Assembly (NCBI GenBank): GCA_029378245.1
Contig: JARKIF010000043.1
Location: 62,001 to 126,000, forward strand
Origin: Roridomyces roridus
Lineage: Eukaryota; Basidiomycota; Agaricomycetes; Agaricales; Mycenaceae
Direction: 5' to 3'
DNA length: 64,000 nucleotides
Shown: positions 11,800 through 24,000 of the stretch, piece after piece
How positions within the stretch are numbered: the first letter of the stretch is position 1
Layout: each line of letters starts with the position of its first letter
Translations under genes and position numbers: made by a program
Notes under the pieces: model-generated
What the model saw: only the letters and a program-made list of their open reading frames with translations
What the model was told of the DNA's origin: nothing
The model's database searches: none

Positions 11800-12557
11800 T
11801 TGGAGTTCAACTATTGGGGGCAGTCCAGGATGGTAGGAATGCCACACAGTGAGTTTCAGCTCGTCATCCGAAGTGAATGGCACCGTTGACCGATGCCGCT
11901 TAGATTACAAATGCAAGTACAAGTCATCCCTCGATGCAATGCCGCTTTGGTCCTCGACGATTCGAATTCAAGCTTACTGCGAATGCCTGGGCGCTGGATG
12001 CAACGTTGTTGGACCGTCAGGAGGGAGGAATGCGAAACAGTCGTGACCACCCACGCGAGCCACCGAACTTTTGTAAAGAAGAGTGGTCGCAATGTTCGCT
12101 TTTTTTAAGTCGCTGGCGGTCTGTGCCGTGAATGGTGTGTACGTCCTCACCGCAACTTTGCTGCTCGAGCTAATGCCATGAAGTGCTGCCCGTTTTCGAC
12201 GACCCAGTGTCCGAAACGGAATGGGTCGGCATCTTTTGTCCGCCCTTCCCGCATTCAAGCCGCCGGAGGCGGACATCCCAGTGTACATCTTGAGGTTTTT
12301 TCGGATAATAGTGCGGGCATTCTTCATTTTGTCTTTCAGCGCTGACTGTCTCAACAGGCCTGTTTCACGTCGCGTCCCATGGTACTACTAGTATGGCACT
12401 GAAGTACTGCAATCGCCCGCCGAATATCGACGAATCAGAAGTCGACCAGGCCTGTGACGCACGGAGATTGTCTGCACCGCACGTGGTTGCCTTCGACTTC
12501 TCCAACGCCATGTATTTGCTCTCTCGTCTGCTTGAGCTGTTTCAGCTGACATACTTG
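11800..12557. other. Region with fragmentary open frames only
   Basis: After the short exon following the MITE (to about 11880) only short overlapping frames remain. No domain or repeat was recognised. Confidence 0.35.
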
Positions 12558-13196
12558 TCAGGCGCGGCGCGACAACCGAAAAGGAACAACGACCCTCCGG
12601 GCATCTGCTTTCTGCCATTCGATCTTCCACTTTGCCTCCGACGCGTCTGAACGCCAAGAGAAGATTGCAGCTTCACCAAGTAACGGGCCTGTAAATGCCC
12701 AGTCGCCCCCTACAAGGTGAATTTTGCGCTCCTCATCGATAGTGCACAATTGACCGATGGCTTGAAGCACCCCAGCTGTTATACATGAGCAGTCTCAGTC
12801 CTCGTGTTTCCCTTGTATGGTGTGTACTTTTTTCTCGACCCTACGCCGCGGATTAAAGTAATTACAGATCTGGGCGCAATGCTGGTTCGGGGTGGTCCAA
12901 GGATCCAACTCGAGCTTTCAATGGCCAGTCGAGACAACGCACGTTCTGCACATATCATCCGACGGGTTTGCCCGCTTTTTGCCAAACCACGGTGGTCTGC
13001 ACTTTGAATCAGTTGACACTGTTAGTTTTGTCCCATCTCCTCCGTTCGTGACATGCTGACCTGGACGCGACTTTTGCAGACAATTTGCGCCAATAACGCC
13101 GATTCCCTCAAGGATAACCACTCTGGTCTTCGACACGTCAACATGGCTCACCTTGGCTGTCAACGAGTCGTAGATGGATTTAACTTGGCTGCTCAT
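12558..13196 (-). CDS. Unrecognised multi-exon gene candidate
   Basis: A minus-strand ATG at 13196 begins MSSQVKSIYDSLTAKVSHVD and reads to a possible intron donor near 13095 with an acceptor at about 13020. A later minus-strand frame at 12770-12558 (GDWAFTGPLLGEAAIFSW) has coding-like composition. The exons between could not be joined without stops, so the gene may be broken. No family recognised. Confidence 0.25.
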
Positions 13197-13229
13197 CTTC
13201 ACTGGGAATGCAGGAGATCATTGGCGTGC

Positions 13230-13642
13230 TGCTTTCGGCCCTCGCGACGTATACCGCAAGGCCATTTGCTCACGCAAGGTACGTTTTGGCTTTCGGACTT
13301 TGGCGTTAATCTGACGAGACGACTAGTCCCATCTGCTCTGGGCTTGTCAAGGTCTTTGTTTGCTGGAAAACTCGCATTGTGGATGGTTCGTCCGTCGTCT
13401 ATTGTTTTACCCGTGGCCGTCTAATGCAGGTGCATCAGGCCAATGCTTTTTTTTGTCGTCAAGCAGCAGATGGAAAATTGGTTCCACAGTGCTCGTCGTT
13501 ACCTGGCTGCCGCGCCTTGCCGGTTATGTCAATGGATATATTGGAATTGCGCTTGAGGTACGCACTTCTGGTATTTGTGCATATTCTGCTACTCAATATG
13601 GAATGGAGCCTCGGGCTTGAGGTCGGAGGAGTAAGTTCTTCC
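13230..13642 (+). repeat. Flank shared with retrotransposon copy 2
   Basis: This ~410-base segment, directly abutting the 3' LTR of retrotransposon copy 1, is repeated in inverted orientation at 46263-46655 beside copy 2, with only scattered substitutions. It contains exon-like pieces separated by typical short introns (donor GTACGT near 13279 and near 13557) but encodes nothing I recognise. Sharing a non-LTR flank means the two retrotransposons were copied together with this DNA and did not insert independently. Confidence 0.75.
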
Positions 13643-14021
13643 TGTAAGGGCAACTCTGCACACTGAGGATACGCGCTCAGCCTGGATAGAGGGGATCCGA
13701 AGAGAAATCACTCTAAGGAACCCTCTGCCCAGGTACGGCCTATATACTTATCTAGATCGATCCTTATCCGACGGGAGCACATGGCGGGAGGCGGATCTTT
13801 GATGGATGCATACGGCGCGAGCGATGTCGCATGCAGTATCCCATCGTGATCGGAACAACGATGATCCGGGGAAGGGTGATGGACCGAGGCCGGTGGAAGA
13901 GGCGCGAGGGCGAAGGGGAGTGGAGACCGAGGGGGAGAGGTGAGGTCCGAGGTCCGACGGATCGGAGGCGTCGGAGGTACCGGAGGACCGGAGAGGGTGC
14001 GGAACGGGAGTTCCCCTTACA
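13643..14021 (-). repeat. 3' LTR of retrotransposon copy 1 (379 bp)
   Basis: It runs TGTAAGGGG...CCCTTACA on the minus strand and is essentially identical to the 3' LTR of copy 2 (45884-46262, also 379 bp). The pol reading frame extends into it. Confidence 0.9.
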
Positions 14022-17000
14022 TCACCCCCCCCTTTGATTGCGGCGTCCCGACGCAAGGCACGAACGTCGGCGCGGGGCTTGTCCGGATAGCGGCAGTAGA
14101 AATCCGCCACTAGACCCTCGGAGAATATCCGGTCGTGGCGGACCCATTCGTCGTGGTCGTGGCTATAACCTTTCCATTTAACACGGAAATTGAGATGATT
14201 ATACCGGAACTTAGCGTCCAAAATCTCCTCGACCTCGTACTCGTTCGGTCCGTAGTCGGCGTCCGGAAGGATCGGACCGGGCTCCTCGTGGTGTGGTCGA
14301 CCTGGGAACGGGTCTCCGACCGCGAGCTCGAGTTTGACGACCGGAAAGACGGGGTGTAGGCGGGACAGACTGGCGGGGAGCTCGAGCTTGAAGGCTCCCT
14401 TTCCGACGACCTTTATGACCTTGAACAGACCAAGGCGCTTGTGGGACAGTTTCGGAGACGGGCGGGTCGTCCGGATGTCCGAAGCATCGAGCCAGACGCG
14501 GTCTCCGACTTTGATGTCCGGAGCGGCAAGGCGGCGGCGGTCGTAGTACTGCTTCTGCTCCGCCTTGGCTTTAACGAGCGCGGCTTGAGCTTCGGAGACT
14601 CCGTGCGCGATCCGGTCCCGGAATGCCTGAGCGGACTCGACGTCGGACCGGAGGTCGGTAGGCTCAAACCCGAGTCGAGGGAGGCGGCCGGAGTCGGTCA
14701 TAAACGGAACTTGCTGCGTGGACGAGTGGAGATGGCTGTTGTAGGCAAACTCCGCGGTCGGAAGGAGTTCGTCCCAGTCGTCCTGCAGGTAATTAGTGAA
14801 GATCCGAATATATTGCTCGAGCTCCTGGTTGACACGCTCGGTCTGTCCGTCGGTCTGCGGGTGATACGCCGTGGACGTGGCCATCTCCATTCCGATGAGC
14901 CGGAAGAGCTCGCGGGTGAACTCGCTGATGAATTGAGTTCCCCGGTCGGAGATGTACCGTTGCTGCACCCCATGGTGACGCCACACATTCTTGTAATACA
15001 GCCGGGCCGCTCCGACGGCATCGACAGTGGTGTGGCACTCCATGAAGTGCGCTCGCTTACCCAGGACGTCAACCGCGACCATGACCGCGTCGTACCCGTG
15101 GGCCTCCGGGAGTTTGACTATAAAGTCCACCGACACAGTGTGCCAGCGCTCCGGAGGGATCTCCGTCGGGTGGAGCTCGCCGACCGGAAGCTTCCGGAGC
15201 ACCTTGGTCCGGCAGCAGAGGTCGCACGTCGAGACATAGCTTCCTACGTGCCGGGACATCTGGGGCCACCAGTAGTTCCGCGAAATGAGCTCCAGCGTCT
15301 TGAAACGCCCCGCATGCCCTGCGACACGAGTGTCGTGGTGCTGCTCGATGATACGGCGTCGAAGGTCTTTGTCTCGGGGGACGACTATCCGCCCTCGGAA
15401 GTACAGAATTCCGTCAGAGACGTGCCATTCTGACGACCGACCTTTGAGCAGCTCCCGGGCAGCAAGAGCCACAGCGTCTTCCAGGTCCGGAGCCGTCCGG
15501 AGCGCGTCTCGGATGTCCCGGAGGACGGAGGCCCCCGGGCCGGAGATGACAACCCCCTCGGTCGCCCGGACGTGGAACAACTCGGGCCGGAGCAAAGTCA
15601 CGTCCTCGTTGTCGGAGAACACCCCGTGGTCCGGACGACGAGAGAGTGCGTCTGCGCGCCCCATCTGAGAGCCGGGCTTGTGGTGAAGCGCGAAATCAAA
15701 CCGGGACAAGTACAAGGACCATCGTGCTTGTCTCCGGTTGAGATGCTGGGCCTTGCGGAAATACTCGAGGTTCTTGTGGTCAGTCCAGATCTCGACAGGG
15801 TGCTCCGCACCTTCGAGGAAGTGTCGCCATTCCTCTAGTGCGCGGATGATCGCCAGCATCTCCTTGTCGTGGATCTCGTAGTTGCGCTGAACGTTGGTTA
15901 GCGATTTCGAGAAAAGCGCAACAGGTCTCCACTTCCCATCGGGGCGGTCTTCTCGTTGAGATAGGACCGCCCCTGAGGCGAATTCGCTTGAGTCGGCCTC
16001 CAACCTCCACGGTTGAGTCGGGTCCGGAAGAATAAGGACTGGCTCCGAGGTGATCGCGTCCTTGAGGGCCCGGAAAGCTGCGGCCGCCAGGTCCGACCAG
16101 GTCCACCGGGTGTCCTTCTTCGTTAGGTCGAACAACAGCCGCGCAATGCCGGAGAATCCAAGAACGAAACGGCGGTAGAAGTTGATGAACCCTAAAAACT
16201 GCTGGACGTCCTTCCGGTTCTCCGGCTCCGGCCACTCGGCGACACCCGCGACCTTGGCCGGATCCATCCGGACGGTGCCGTCGGAGATGATGACGCCGAG
16301 ATACTCGATCTCCGTGACCTCGAACTGGCACTTCTCGAGTCGGAGGTAGAGCTTGTGTTCTCGGAGCCTCCGGAGGACTTCCTCGGTGATCCGACGATGG
16401 CGCTCGAGGTCTGAGTGCGCGATGAGAATATCGTCCAGGTAGATGTAAACGTCACCCGAAAGAATGAGGTCCTGGAAGATATCATTCATCATCATCTGGA
16501 AGGTCGCCGGAGAGTTTGTGAGGCCGAAAAACATGACCAGCGGCTCAAAGAGCCCCCGGTTTGTCCGGAAGGCAGCCTTCCACTCGTCGCCCTCTTTGAT
16601 CCGGACATTTTTGAACCCCCAGCGGACGTCGAGCTTGGTGAAGAACCGGCAGTGCTTCAAACGATTAACTAGGTCATCAATCAGCGGGAGGGGATACCGG
16701 TTCTTCACAGTCATCGCGTTCAAAACCCGATAGTCCTGCATGAGCCGGAGCGCTCCGTCCTTGTTTTTGATAAAGAAAACCGGAGAGGCCATCGGAGACT
16801 TCGAGGGGCGAATCCGGCCAGACCGGAGGTTCTCCTCGATGAAGCTGTCGAGCTCCCGCTGCTCCGCCGGAGCAATCGGATAGCACTTACAGTTAGCCGG
16901 CTTGCTGTCCGGAACCAGCTCGATCACGTGGTCCCACGCGCGGCGCTCCGGAAGGGCGTCAAACGATTTCTCCGCGAACACATCCGCGAATTCCTGGGCC

Positions 17001-17953
17001 CACTTAGGCAGTTCGGACTTGGGGGGTGCGGAATTGCGAGCGTATCCCTCGGCGAGACGTTGAGAGAAGGAGCTGCTCGCTCGGATCTCGGCTTCCGTCG
17101 GAGGGGGAAGGAAGGAGGTGTAAAGGATCCGGTCGCCCTCTTCGATCTCAGAGTAGTCGTCGTCATCGTCCGAGTCCTCGCAAAACTCCTGCAGACCCAG
17201 GAGGTCGTCGGCATCGTCGTCCTCTTCGTCTGGACCCGAGTCCGGGAAATCGCCGAGCCGGAGTCGTCGGAGGTGTTCGGCCTGGATTCCGGTAAGCCTC
17301 CGGAGTTCGCGGCGCTCGGCCTTGACTTCGGAGCGACACTCCGAACAAGCCTCGGGGCAGCGGGTCATCTTGACCGACTGCGTGGCCCAGTCCACCTCCG
17401 GGTTATGCTTCCGGAGCCACGAGTGACCTAGGATGAGTTTTTGTCGGCCAAGACACGTTACCGCAAAGAGGATGCGCTCCGAGTGACCTTGGTAGCGCAA
17501 CACCACGTCGACGACCTGACGTATGGATCCCGCTTCGTTCGGCGTGCCGTCGACGTTGAAGACCGGAATCGGCCGGGGGAGTTCCCGAGTAGGAATCTTG
17601 TGCCGAAGCACCAGATCCCTATCGATGAAGTCGGACGTCGCTCCGCAGTCGAGGAGACCTTGGAGGGACATTTTAAATGCCGACTGGGTGGACTCGATCT
17701 CCAGGGGAATGTGGAGGGAGTTGGCGCCGGGGGTGGCCCAGATCTCGTACGAGTCTGGAAGCAGGCGTTCCCACGTCCGACGGCGGGTCCGAGGCGGAGA
17801 AGGGTCTCCGGCTGGGACGGAGGGTTCGGAGGTTCCGGAGGTTCCGGAGGGATCAGGGGGAGATGCGACGGTCGTTTTGCAAGAGGAATCATATATATTA
17901 TCGCCAGGATACAAACAAGCAAAACGATTAGACAACGAGGGCGCACCAATCAC
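13748..17953 (-). CDS. pol: Pol polyprotein of chromovirus, copy 1
   Basis: The frame has about 1400 codons. In order it shows a retropepsin-type protease ([12 protein letters not shown] near residue 95), reverse transcriptase ([34 protein letters not shown] with the catalytic Asp pair), RNase H ([24 protein letters not shown]), the integrase HHCC finger and core ([45 protein letters not shown]), and a C-terminal chromodomain ([25 protein letters not shown]) expected to target integration to chromatin. The frame starts at a GTG, not an ATG, and is in the same frame as gag with a single TGA between them, so it is probably made by stop-codon readthrough. Copy 1 keeps five residues before the RT that copy 2 lacks, but has Lys where copy 2 has Asn in WGFxNVRI. 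Confidence 0.95.
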   Translation of the reverse strand: MIGAPSLSNRFACLYPGDNIYDSSCKTTVASPPDPSGTSGTSEPSVPAGDPSPPRTRRRTWERLLPDSYEIWATPGANSLHIPLEIESTQSAFKMSLQGLLDCGATSDFIDRDLVLRHKIPTRELPRPIPVFNVDGTPNEAGSIRQVVDVVLRYQGHSERILFAVTCLGRQKLILGHSWLRKHNPEVDWATQSVKMTRCPEACSECRSEVKAERRELRRLTGIQAEHLRRLRLGDFPDSGPDEEDDDADDLLGLQEFCEDSDDDDDYSEIEEGDRILYTSFLPPPTEAEIRASSSFSQRLAEGYARNSAPPKSELPKWAQEFADVFAEKSFDALPERRAWDHVIELVPDSKPANCKCYPIAPAEQRELDSFIEENLRSGRIRPSKSPMASPVFFIKNKDGALRLMQDYRVLNAMTVKNRYPLPLIDDLVNRLKHCRFFTKLDVRWGFKNVRIKEGDEWKAAFRTNRGLFEPLVMFFGLTNSPATFQMMMNDIFQDLILSGDVYIYLDDILIAHSDLERHRRITEEVLRRLREHKLYLRLEKCQFEVTEIEYLGVIISDGTVRMDPAKVAGVAEWPEPENRKDVQQFLGFINFYRRFVLGFSGIARLLFDLTKKDTRWTWSDLAAAAFRALKDAITSEPVLILPDPTQPWRLEADSSEFASGAVLSQREDRPDGKWRPVALFSKSLTNVQRNYEIHDKEMLAIIRALEEWRHFLEGAEHPVEIWTDHKNLEYFRKAQHLNRRQARWSLYLSRFDFALHHKPGSQMGRADALSRRPDHGVFSDNEDVTLLRPELFHVRATEGVVISGPGASVLRDIRDALRTAPDLEDAVALAARELLKGRSSEWHVSDGILYFRGRIVVPRDKDLRRRIIEQHHDTRVAGHAGRFKTLELISRNYWWPQMSRHVGSYVSTCDLCCRTKVLRKLPVGELHPTEIPPERWHTVSVDFIVKLPEAHGYDAVMVAVDVLGKRAHFMECHTTVDAVGAARLYYKNVWRHHGVQQRYISDRGTQFISEFTRELFRLIGMEMATSTAYHPQTDGQTERVNQELEQYIRIFTNYLQDDWDELLPTAEFAYNSHLHSSTQQVPFMTDSGRLPRLGFEPTDLRSDVESAQAFRDRIAHGVSEAQAALVKAKAEQKQYYDRRRLAAPDIKVGDRVWLDASDIRTTRPSPKLSHKRLGLFKVIKVVGKGAFKLELPASLSRLHPVFPVVKLELAVGDPFPGRPHHEEPGPILPDADYGPNEYEVEEILDAKFRYNHLNFRVKWKGYSHDHDEWVRHDRIFSEGLVADFYCRYPDKPRADVRALRRDAAIKGGGDVRGTPVPHPLRSSGTSDASDPSDLGPHLSPSVSTPLRPRASSTGLGPSPFPGSSLFRSRWDTACDIARAVCIHQRSASRHVLPSDKDRSR

Positions 17954-17986
17954 TCGTTGTGGGTCACAAAATCCTCCCGAACCTCC

Positions 17987-19126
17987 TCAGCCTCGGGTAC
18001 CTCGGTTGCGGTGACCCGGAGGTGCTCGATAAGCGTCGAGGGCGGCCGCCCGAATGTCGACGGCATTCGGACAATCCCGGGCAATGTGGCCAAGCGCGCC
18101 ACATCGGTAGCAGGCGCGTCCGGCAGGGCGCGCACGAGTTCGGTCGATGTCCATCGGGACGACGTCAGGGGCACGAGGAGCGGGGGCCTGTCGGGCCGGA
18201 GCCGGAGCCAGAGCCGGAAACGCCGCAGGGACAAAAGGCATTACAGCCGGCCGCGGTCGGACAGGGGCAGCAGCAGCGGCGGGGCGAACCGGTTGCTGGA
18301 AGGTTTGCGCGTTCCGGACCGCTTGGTATTGCCGGAACGCGCGCGCACGCCACTCCGGGTAGGCACTTTCACCCGGAGGGGTGTTCGTCGTGATGGCGAC
18401 GTTCAGGTCCGGACGGAGGCCGAGCCGGAACTTGGTGACCTTGAGGAGCAGGTCGGTGTACCCCGCGTCCTCGAACGCATCCTCGAAAGCGTCCGTGTAG
18501 AGGTACACGTCCGAGGTGGACATGTGGTACTTGCTCGACTCGAGCTTCCAGCGGGCAAGCTCAGCCGAGTTCTCCTCGACGAAACGCTCCACGAACTGGG
18601 CGCGGAAAAGGACCCAGGTGGGGAAGGGGAATACGTCCTGGCGCCGTGCACGCTCCGCCCACTTCTGTGCCGAGCCGGTGGACATGTAGCCCAACGCGAA
18701 GCGGACAGCGCGCTCCTCCGACGGCTGGAGGCCAGGACCGGGGCTGAACTGCTCCGGGACTTGACGGTAGTACGACTTGCACGCGTCAAGGAATGCCCGG
18801 CCTGCGGCGCGGTCTCCGTCGAAGCTCGGAGGGGGGTTCGGCCGGAGCAACGACCGGGAGCTGAGGATGCCCTCTCCGAACAAGGCCGAAGCAAAACGCA
18901 CCGGAGCGGGGCGCGCGTCGGGGGCGAGATGGGGCGGTGGTTCTCGCGCCTGAGGGGGAGGCGCCGGAGCCTCCGGCACGTGGTCCTCCGGAGGACCGTC
19001 AAGGTGTACAAGAAGGCGCTGAAGAATATTTTCGATGCTACCGAAGCGGTCGCCAATTTGTTGTTCGAAGGTTTCGAGACATTCTTCGAGATCAGGGGCC
19101 GGAGCATTCGGCTGTGGCTGGTCCAT
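17987..19126 (-). CDS. gag: Gag protein of chromovirus, copy 1
   Basis: The 379-residue protein begins MDQPQPNAPAPDLEECLE. It has a proline-rich N-terminal part, a capsid-like alpha-helical region (SAQKWAERARRQDVFPFPTW; FRAQFVERFVEENSAE), a long Pro/Ala linker, and one CCHC zinc knuckle (CYRCGALGHIARDC) near the C-terminus. It should form the virus-like particle and bind the element RNA. It ends in TGA, after which the same frame stays open into pol. The copy at 40794-41933 is the same length and essentially identical. Confidence 0.93.
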   Translation of the reverse strand: MDQPQPNAPAPDLEECLETFEQQIGDRFGSIENILQRLLVHLDGPPEDHVPEAPAPPPQAREPPPHLAPDARPAPVRFASALFGEGILSSRSLLRPNPPPSFDGDRAAGRAFLDACKSYYRQVPEQFSPGPGLQPSEERAVRFALGYMSTGSAQKWAERARRQDVFPFPTWVLFRAQFVERFVEENSAELARWKLESSKYHMSTSDVYLYTDAFEDAFEDAGYTDLLLKVTKFRLGLRPDLNVAITTNTPPGESAYPEWRARAFRQYQAVRNAQTFQQPVRPAAAAAPVRPRPAVMPFVPAAFPALAPAPARQAPAPRAPDVVPMDIDRTRARPAGRACYRCGALGHIARDCPNAVDIRAAALDAYRAPPGHRNRGTRG

Positions 19127-19269
19127 GACGTCGAGAGGTTCGGAGTTCGAAACGGAAGGGGCGTCAAGATAGGGTGGGTCTCCGGCCGCGTCGGAGTCGG
19201 AGTCGTCAACGCGCGCGGAGTACGTGCCGGAAATCTTGACGGGTTAGTCCGTTGGAGAGTGATTTCTAC

Positions 19270-19704
19270 TGTAAGGGCAACTCTGCACACTGAGGATACG
19301 CGCTCAGCCTGGATAGAGGGGATCCGAAGTGTGAATAAAAGAAATACGAATACATCCTGCAACGCACCTGGATAGAGGGGATCCGAAGAGAAATCACTCT
19401 AAGGAACCCTCTGCCCAGGTACGGCCTATATACTTATCTAGATCGATCCTTATCCGACGGGAGCACATGGCGGGAGGCGGATCTTTGATGGATGCATATG
19501 GCGCGAGCGATGTCGCATGCAGTATCCCATCGTGATCGGAACAACGATGATCCGGGGAAGGGTGATGGACCGAGGCCGGTGGAAGAGGCGCGAGGGCGAA
19601 GGGGAGTGGAGACCGAGGGGGAGAGGTGAGGTCCGAGGTCCGACGGATCGGAGGCGTCGGAGGTACCGGAGGACCGGAGAGGGTGCGGAACGGGAGTTCC
19701 CCTT
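19270..19704 (-). repeat. 5' LTR of retrotransposon copy 1, with extra segment
   Basis: Compared with the 379-bp 3' LTR, this LTR is about 435 bp. It contains an extra segment (about 19325-19385) with TGTGAATAAAAGAAATACG on the plus strand, flanked by a second copy of the LTR motif TGGATAGAGGGGATCCGAAG. Its outer end stops at CCCCTT (19704) and lacks the final ACA, so the terminus is damaged. Confidence 0.8.
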
Positions 19705-19892
19705 CTTGGCACGAGACCGACTCGAGAGAAACGGTAGGCTCATATTACATGAATCTGGAATCACGCTCAACGGCATTGAATATAGGGCAACACTCCCTCT
19801 AGCGCAAAGTCGCAACTCGACGGGTCGTGGCGGCGTCTCGTGAGCCTGGCGTGATGATAAGCTCGGGTAGTGGCTGGAGGCACGGAGAGGAC
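19705..19892. other. Junction between retrotransposon and KDZ unit
   Basis: Short unique sequence; no gene or repeat recognised. It may hold the left end of the KDZ transposon, but no inverted copy of the right end was found here. Confidence 0.35.
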
Positions 19893-20765
19893 TTACCACC
19901 CAAGCCACGGTACGTATCTGAACCCGCGTTTGCCCACTAACACGTCGACTTGATCTCGTGTGTACGTGGAACGCCCCATTCCCGTGTCCCCAAAGCTGAG
20001 CTCGCTCAGCTCGTCCTCGTACTCCCAGATGTTGACGTCCTGGCCCTTCCGCACTCCAATCCACCCGGGCTTGGAGTGAGGAAGGTCATTGGCATCCAGG
20101 TCAACGTGAATGGGTGATGACGTGGCCTCGCGCGCTCGTTTGAGGTGGATGTGCTTGAGCTTGGGGTTGGTGGTGGATGCGGGATTCAGGCGGCCTTCCA
20201 CGTCTCGTTTAATCTTGGACTTGATTTTGTGGCGCTGTTGGGCGGTCTGAGGTTGGTGAAGACGATCTCGGTAGTGAGCTGGTGAAGTCGACTTGGCGGC
20301 ACGTGAAATCGACTTGGCGGCACGACGTTGAGCGCGTGTGAAGAGGGGCTTGGACTTGCAAGTGTCGGCGGAGGCACTGGACGTGCCGGGAGCTGCGGCG
20401 GGAATGGAGGCCTCAGCATCTGCCACCACAGAATCCAGAGCTGATGGAGCGTCAATTCTGGGAAGAAAATGGAAAGGTAGCCACGCACTATTCAAACTGA
20501 GAGATGAAAGTGCAGGGACGATGGTATCCTCCGGTTCGTCAAGCTGCCCGCTCGCCTGCTGCTCCTCAAGACAAATCCTCAGTTGTTCTTCGGCGTCAAA
20601 GTAGACGGCGGGCTCGATTGCAAGTCCTAGGGCGAGGTCGAATGGAGAGTACTCCTTGTTGGAGCGAAGGCGACGCCTCGGGAGCTGGGTAAAACCTGCA
20701 ACTGGAGGCGTTAACATCTGGAGGAGGGGAGGGAGGAGGGGAGGGAATGCCAGCGCCGAGTCCAA
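19893..20765 (-). CDS. Conserved-looking accessory gene beside KDZ transposase
   Basis: An open minus-strand frame of about 290 codons ends KRGFRYVPWLGW at 19893. It is Pro/Leu-rich at the start, has an acidic/Gln segment (YFDAEEQLRICLEEQQASG), a basic middle (RAQRRAAKSISRAAKS), and an ordered C-terminus (KPGWIGVRKGQDVNIWEYED). The basic repeats suggest nucleic-acid binding; this is inference. No ATG is seen at the 5' edge of the frame (20765 is TTG), so a short upstream exon is likely, perhaps at the ATG near 20845. It is divergently transcribed from the KDZ transposase about 250 bases away and is likely cargo or an accessory gene of that transposon. Confidence 0.45.
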   Translation of the reverse strand: MDSALAFPPLLPPLLQMLTPPVAGFTQLPRRRLRSNKEYSPFDLALGLAIEPAVYFDAEEQLRICLEEQQASGQLDEPEDTIVPALSSLSLNSAWLPFHFLPRIDAPSALDSVVADAEASIPAAAPGTSSASADTCKSKPLFTRAQRRAAKSISRAAKSTSPAHYRDRLHQPQTAQQRHKIKSKIKRDVEGRLNPASTTNPKLKHIHLKRAREATSSPIHVDLDANDLPHSKPGWIGVRKGQDVNIWEYEDELSELSFGDTGMGRSTYTRDQVDVLVGKRGFRYVPWLGW

Positions 20766-21010
20766 TGCGGAGCTCCTTACGGCCTGCGCCGGGTTCCAAG
20801 GTCGGATCCCCTTGCATGAAGAAAGGAGTTGTACTTACCATTCATGAGAATGGGGCCTGAGTCCAGTCGGTGAGGGAGAGGGAGGAAAAGGAAACAAAGA
20901 GACGAGATTTCCGTAAGTTAATTGCTCCCGTGTCCGTGACTTTGTTGATCACGTTCCCGTGTCTGCACCCGCTCAATTGATCTCCAAGACTTTCCTCCCG
21001 CCGCTGCGTC

Positions 21011-24000
21011 ATGCACAAGGGCAAGAAACGCGCAAAATGGCAAGTCTTGTCGGCCCCCGTAACAGACGACCACTGTGCGCCGGCCGCTGTGAAGAAGCTC
21101 AAGATGGGAGCCCGCGGCCTTGCTCAATTTCAGGAAAGACGTGCCCAGGAGCGACAGGAGGAGTGGGAGGGTACGTGCACGACTTACATGCTTGTTTTTG
21201 GTACTCAAAGCCCCTCCAGTAATGTCCACTACCAATCGGCAAAACCTGTTTGCACTGCAGCAATTGGCAGCCAACGATGCAGATGAGTTCCCGGGCGTGC
21301 ATACGGAGGCTAGTATTTTGGATGGGACGGCGGAGGCACAAACCATCCACGCCGGTGGAGAGCATGGTGGCGAGACCCTGGAGGATATCATTGAGCTTAC
21401 CGAGCGGGCCAGGTGAGTCACACCGTCTCATTTATTCTTTTGTCTTACCCTACCTCAGGACACGATGCAGAGACACACGAACGCGCCGAGACCGAACCCA
21501 AAAGCGGAACGATGCCTTCTTTGCGCAGATGCCGCATATCCTCAAGGCCTATTCGAGCTTCCGTGCAAGAGGGAAGCCAGCAGAGGAGGAGGATGGCGAT
21601 CCCGAATTCTACACGGCCTTGGTGGTGGACCTGTTTAGTGAGTGTTGTTGCCATACTCCTGACTGTGGCTAATCTACTCAGCGGAGCGTAGTGAAAAGCT
21701 TGTACTGCCCCCAGGCTGCGGAGGCTTCTCTGCAGCGCTCGTCAGGCTGGGCTTGATTCCATCCGCACCATGGACACCGTCGTTTGTCTTTACCATCGAC
21801 ACACTCAAGTTGTACCGCGTTTCCCATGCCCGCTGCCCCCAGTTTTCAATTTACGCTTTTACAAAGACTCTCGCGGATTTACATGGGGTAGGATTCCTAT
21901 CTCTCTTTTTTTTTTTGGAAGCTCCAGGCTGACTTGATTGCCAGGTCCCACCTCGTTCGAATATGCACCAGCATTTCTCAATCGCCTTCGACCTCTACCT
22001 GGACCTCCGCCGCCGCACTGAAGCTCAAGTCCTCCACCACCTCGGTCGCGACACCCCGGCTTGGCGCATGAAGAACTGCTGTCCCGCCTGCACCTACAAG
22101 CTCGAAGGCGAGGACCAGCTCATTTTCAGTATGCTCGTCACGATGGACGGCAACGATTCATTGAAGAGGGTGCTACGCCGTGGGCCTGACGATGACGGTC
22201 CTGGGGAATCAAATGAGCGGTACGACGACCGAGACGCGAGTGATGGGTATTACCTCTCGCGCGAGGAGGTCGACGCATGGGCACGGAGACGGTTGGCAAA
22301 TGTTTTGCCAACGGATGATAATGTAAGTCAGCAATTGATCTTCGAGGGTAGTATACTAACCTTGGATTTAGGGCGAGGATAACCCGTGCAAGGAGCGTTG
22401 GAAGAACATGGTGAACGACGTGACGTCAAAGATGTGGGGAATTTTTGACGAGACGGGGATTTTCCTGTGTCTCTGTCGTCATGGGTTTGCGCTCGTGCTG
22501 GTAGACATGCTCAAGAGCGGAGAGCTGTACGTAGGGCCTCTCTTTCACTATATTTTGGTTGCTGATCGACTTTCTCAGGTCCAAGTATTATCTCGCCGTC
22601 GTAGAGCATCTCCTCAAACACTTCGGCGTTGATCTGGGTGTCGGTTACGACATCGGCTGCCACTTTTGCACAACCCTCAACAACAGCGAGCTGGGACCCG
22701 AGGCGCGAGAGGCTCACCTTCGCTGCCTTGTCGGTGCGTTCCACGGGCATGCCCACAACCGCCTGTGCCAGGTCTGCTTCCTGGCGTTGTACGTCGAGGG
22801 CCTTGGCATCGAGGACTTGGAGGGTTGTGAACGGAGGTTTTCCCGGAGCAATGCGCTCGCGGGCTCTTGCCGACGCGCGAGTCGTTTCCACCGTCAGCAG
22901 GAAATCACCGCTTACTTCAAACATATGGACGACTTTGATGTATATGCGAACCTTGGTGCGTGCTTTTAATTCTTACTCTCCCTGAACTAATGGTGGTGTT
23001 AGCAACATTCCTCTGCTCGAATTACGAGCAATGCCTCAAGATCCTGGATGATGAGCCAATCGTGCGGAGGCTGATGTGCGAGCAGGATGTGCTGGATGGG
23101 TCAGAGTTTGTGCAAGCGCTTGCAGACGAGAGGGAGTACCTGACGGAGTTGTACAAGAGCTCCAAAAAGACGGTCGAGACTCCTGAGACGCGCTACGTTG
23201 CCTGCTTGGCTACCCTCGACACTGACTCGTAAGTTTGCTGGTTGTTGGTTGCCCTTGTAACTGACCTTTGTGTGCAGCGCCAGAGTAACAGAATGCAAGG
23301 CTGCTCTCCGTAGGGCGCAAAGTGACGACACAGCATTCACCCCCGGCAAGAGCAAGGCAGAGATTGCTCTTCGGCATGCAACGGAGAAGAAGGAGCGCAC
23401 GGCCGTTGCAGTGGCCGAGATCGAGCGCGAGCTATCCATCGTCACCCGCTGGTCCCGCGACAATCCGCGGTACATTGCTGCCAAGAAGCTAGCACACCTT
23501 CTTGAGTATCAGCGGGCTCTCGATCGACTGGAGCTGCTGGTGGTGGAGCGTCTCTTTGAATTGACCAAAATGAATCAATCGGGCACAGGTGCGTTTCCTC
23601 TTTGTTTCTATCTGTTTCGGTGCTGATAAACATGGTAGGCTACAAGATGCGCAAGCACATTGCCAAGTCCCTGCAGGCGCGTTCCAAGGCCGTACAAAGT
23701 GCAGTGGCAAGATACAACGCTGCCGCCGCCGCCGTCACCCCACGCCGCGAGTCCGTCGACATCGAGAAGGTGCTGGAATACGCCTTCCTTGCAGATTTCG
23801 ATCTGCTGCGCCACAGCCATCACGGTGTCGAGGGCCAGTACTGGGCCCGTCCTGCTTACCGTGCCATCATGAACCGGTGGTTCCGGCTGGAGCGCGCGCG
23901 CGAGGAGATCACACGTCTTGACATCGAAATCCCGCGCTTTGTCACTTGGATGCGCGACGAGGGCGTCTTCCTTCATAAGCACGAGGGGGCACTGCGTCGG

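Larger units (their letters stand above)
13643..19704 (-). mobile_element. Ty3/Gypsy chromovirus LTR retrotransposon, copy 1
   Basis: A full-length element read on the minus strand: 5' LTR (19704-19270), gag (19126-17987), pol (17953-13748) and 3' LTR (14021-13643). A purine tract (rc of CCCCCCCC at 14025-14033) precedes the 3' LTR, as expected for the plus-strand primer. The LTRs start TGTAAGGG and end CCCTTACA. Protease, reverse transcriptase, RNase H, integrase and chromodomain are in Ty3/Gypsy order and uninterrupted, so the element is young. The 5' LTR carries an internal extra segment and has lost its terminal bases, and no matching 5-bp target duplication was found. Confidence 0.95.

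Noticed and set aside
12804..13007. Plus-strand small protein MFPLYGVYFFLDPT
   Set aside because: It overlaps the better minus-strand candidate, has no homologous feature in the window and no intron support.
13053..13660. Membrane protein exon (TVLVVTWLPRLAGYVNGYIG)
   Set aside because: All three frames are partly open here and intron phases do not favour this one, so the hydrophobic stretch is not enough.
14441..15433. 330-codon frame antisense to the integrase region
   Set aside because: A shadow of pol, with no domain of its own.
17441..19375. A 644-codon plus-strand frame (and its 686-codon counterpart at 40419-42479)
   Set aside because: It is exactly antisense to gag and the start of pol. 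GC-rich sequence opens the antisense frame; the sense proteins have all the domain motifs.
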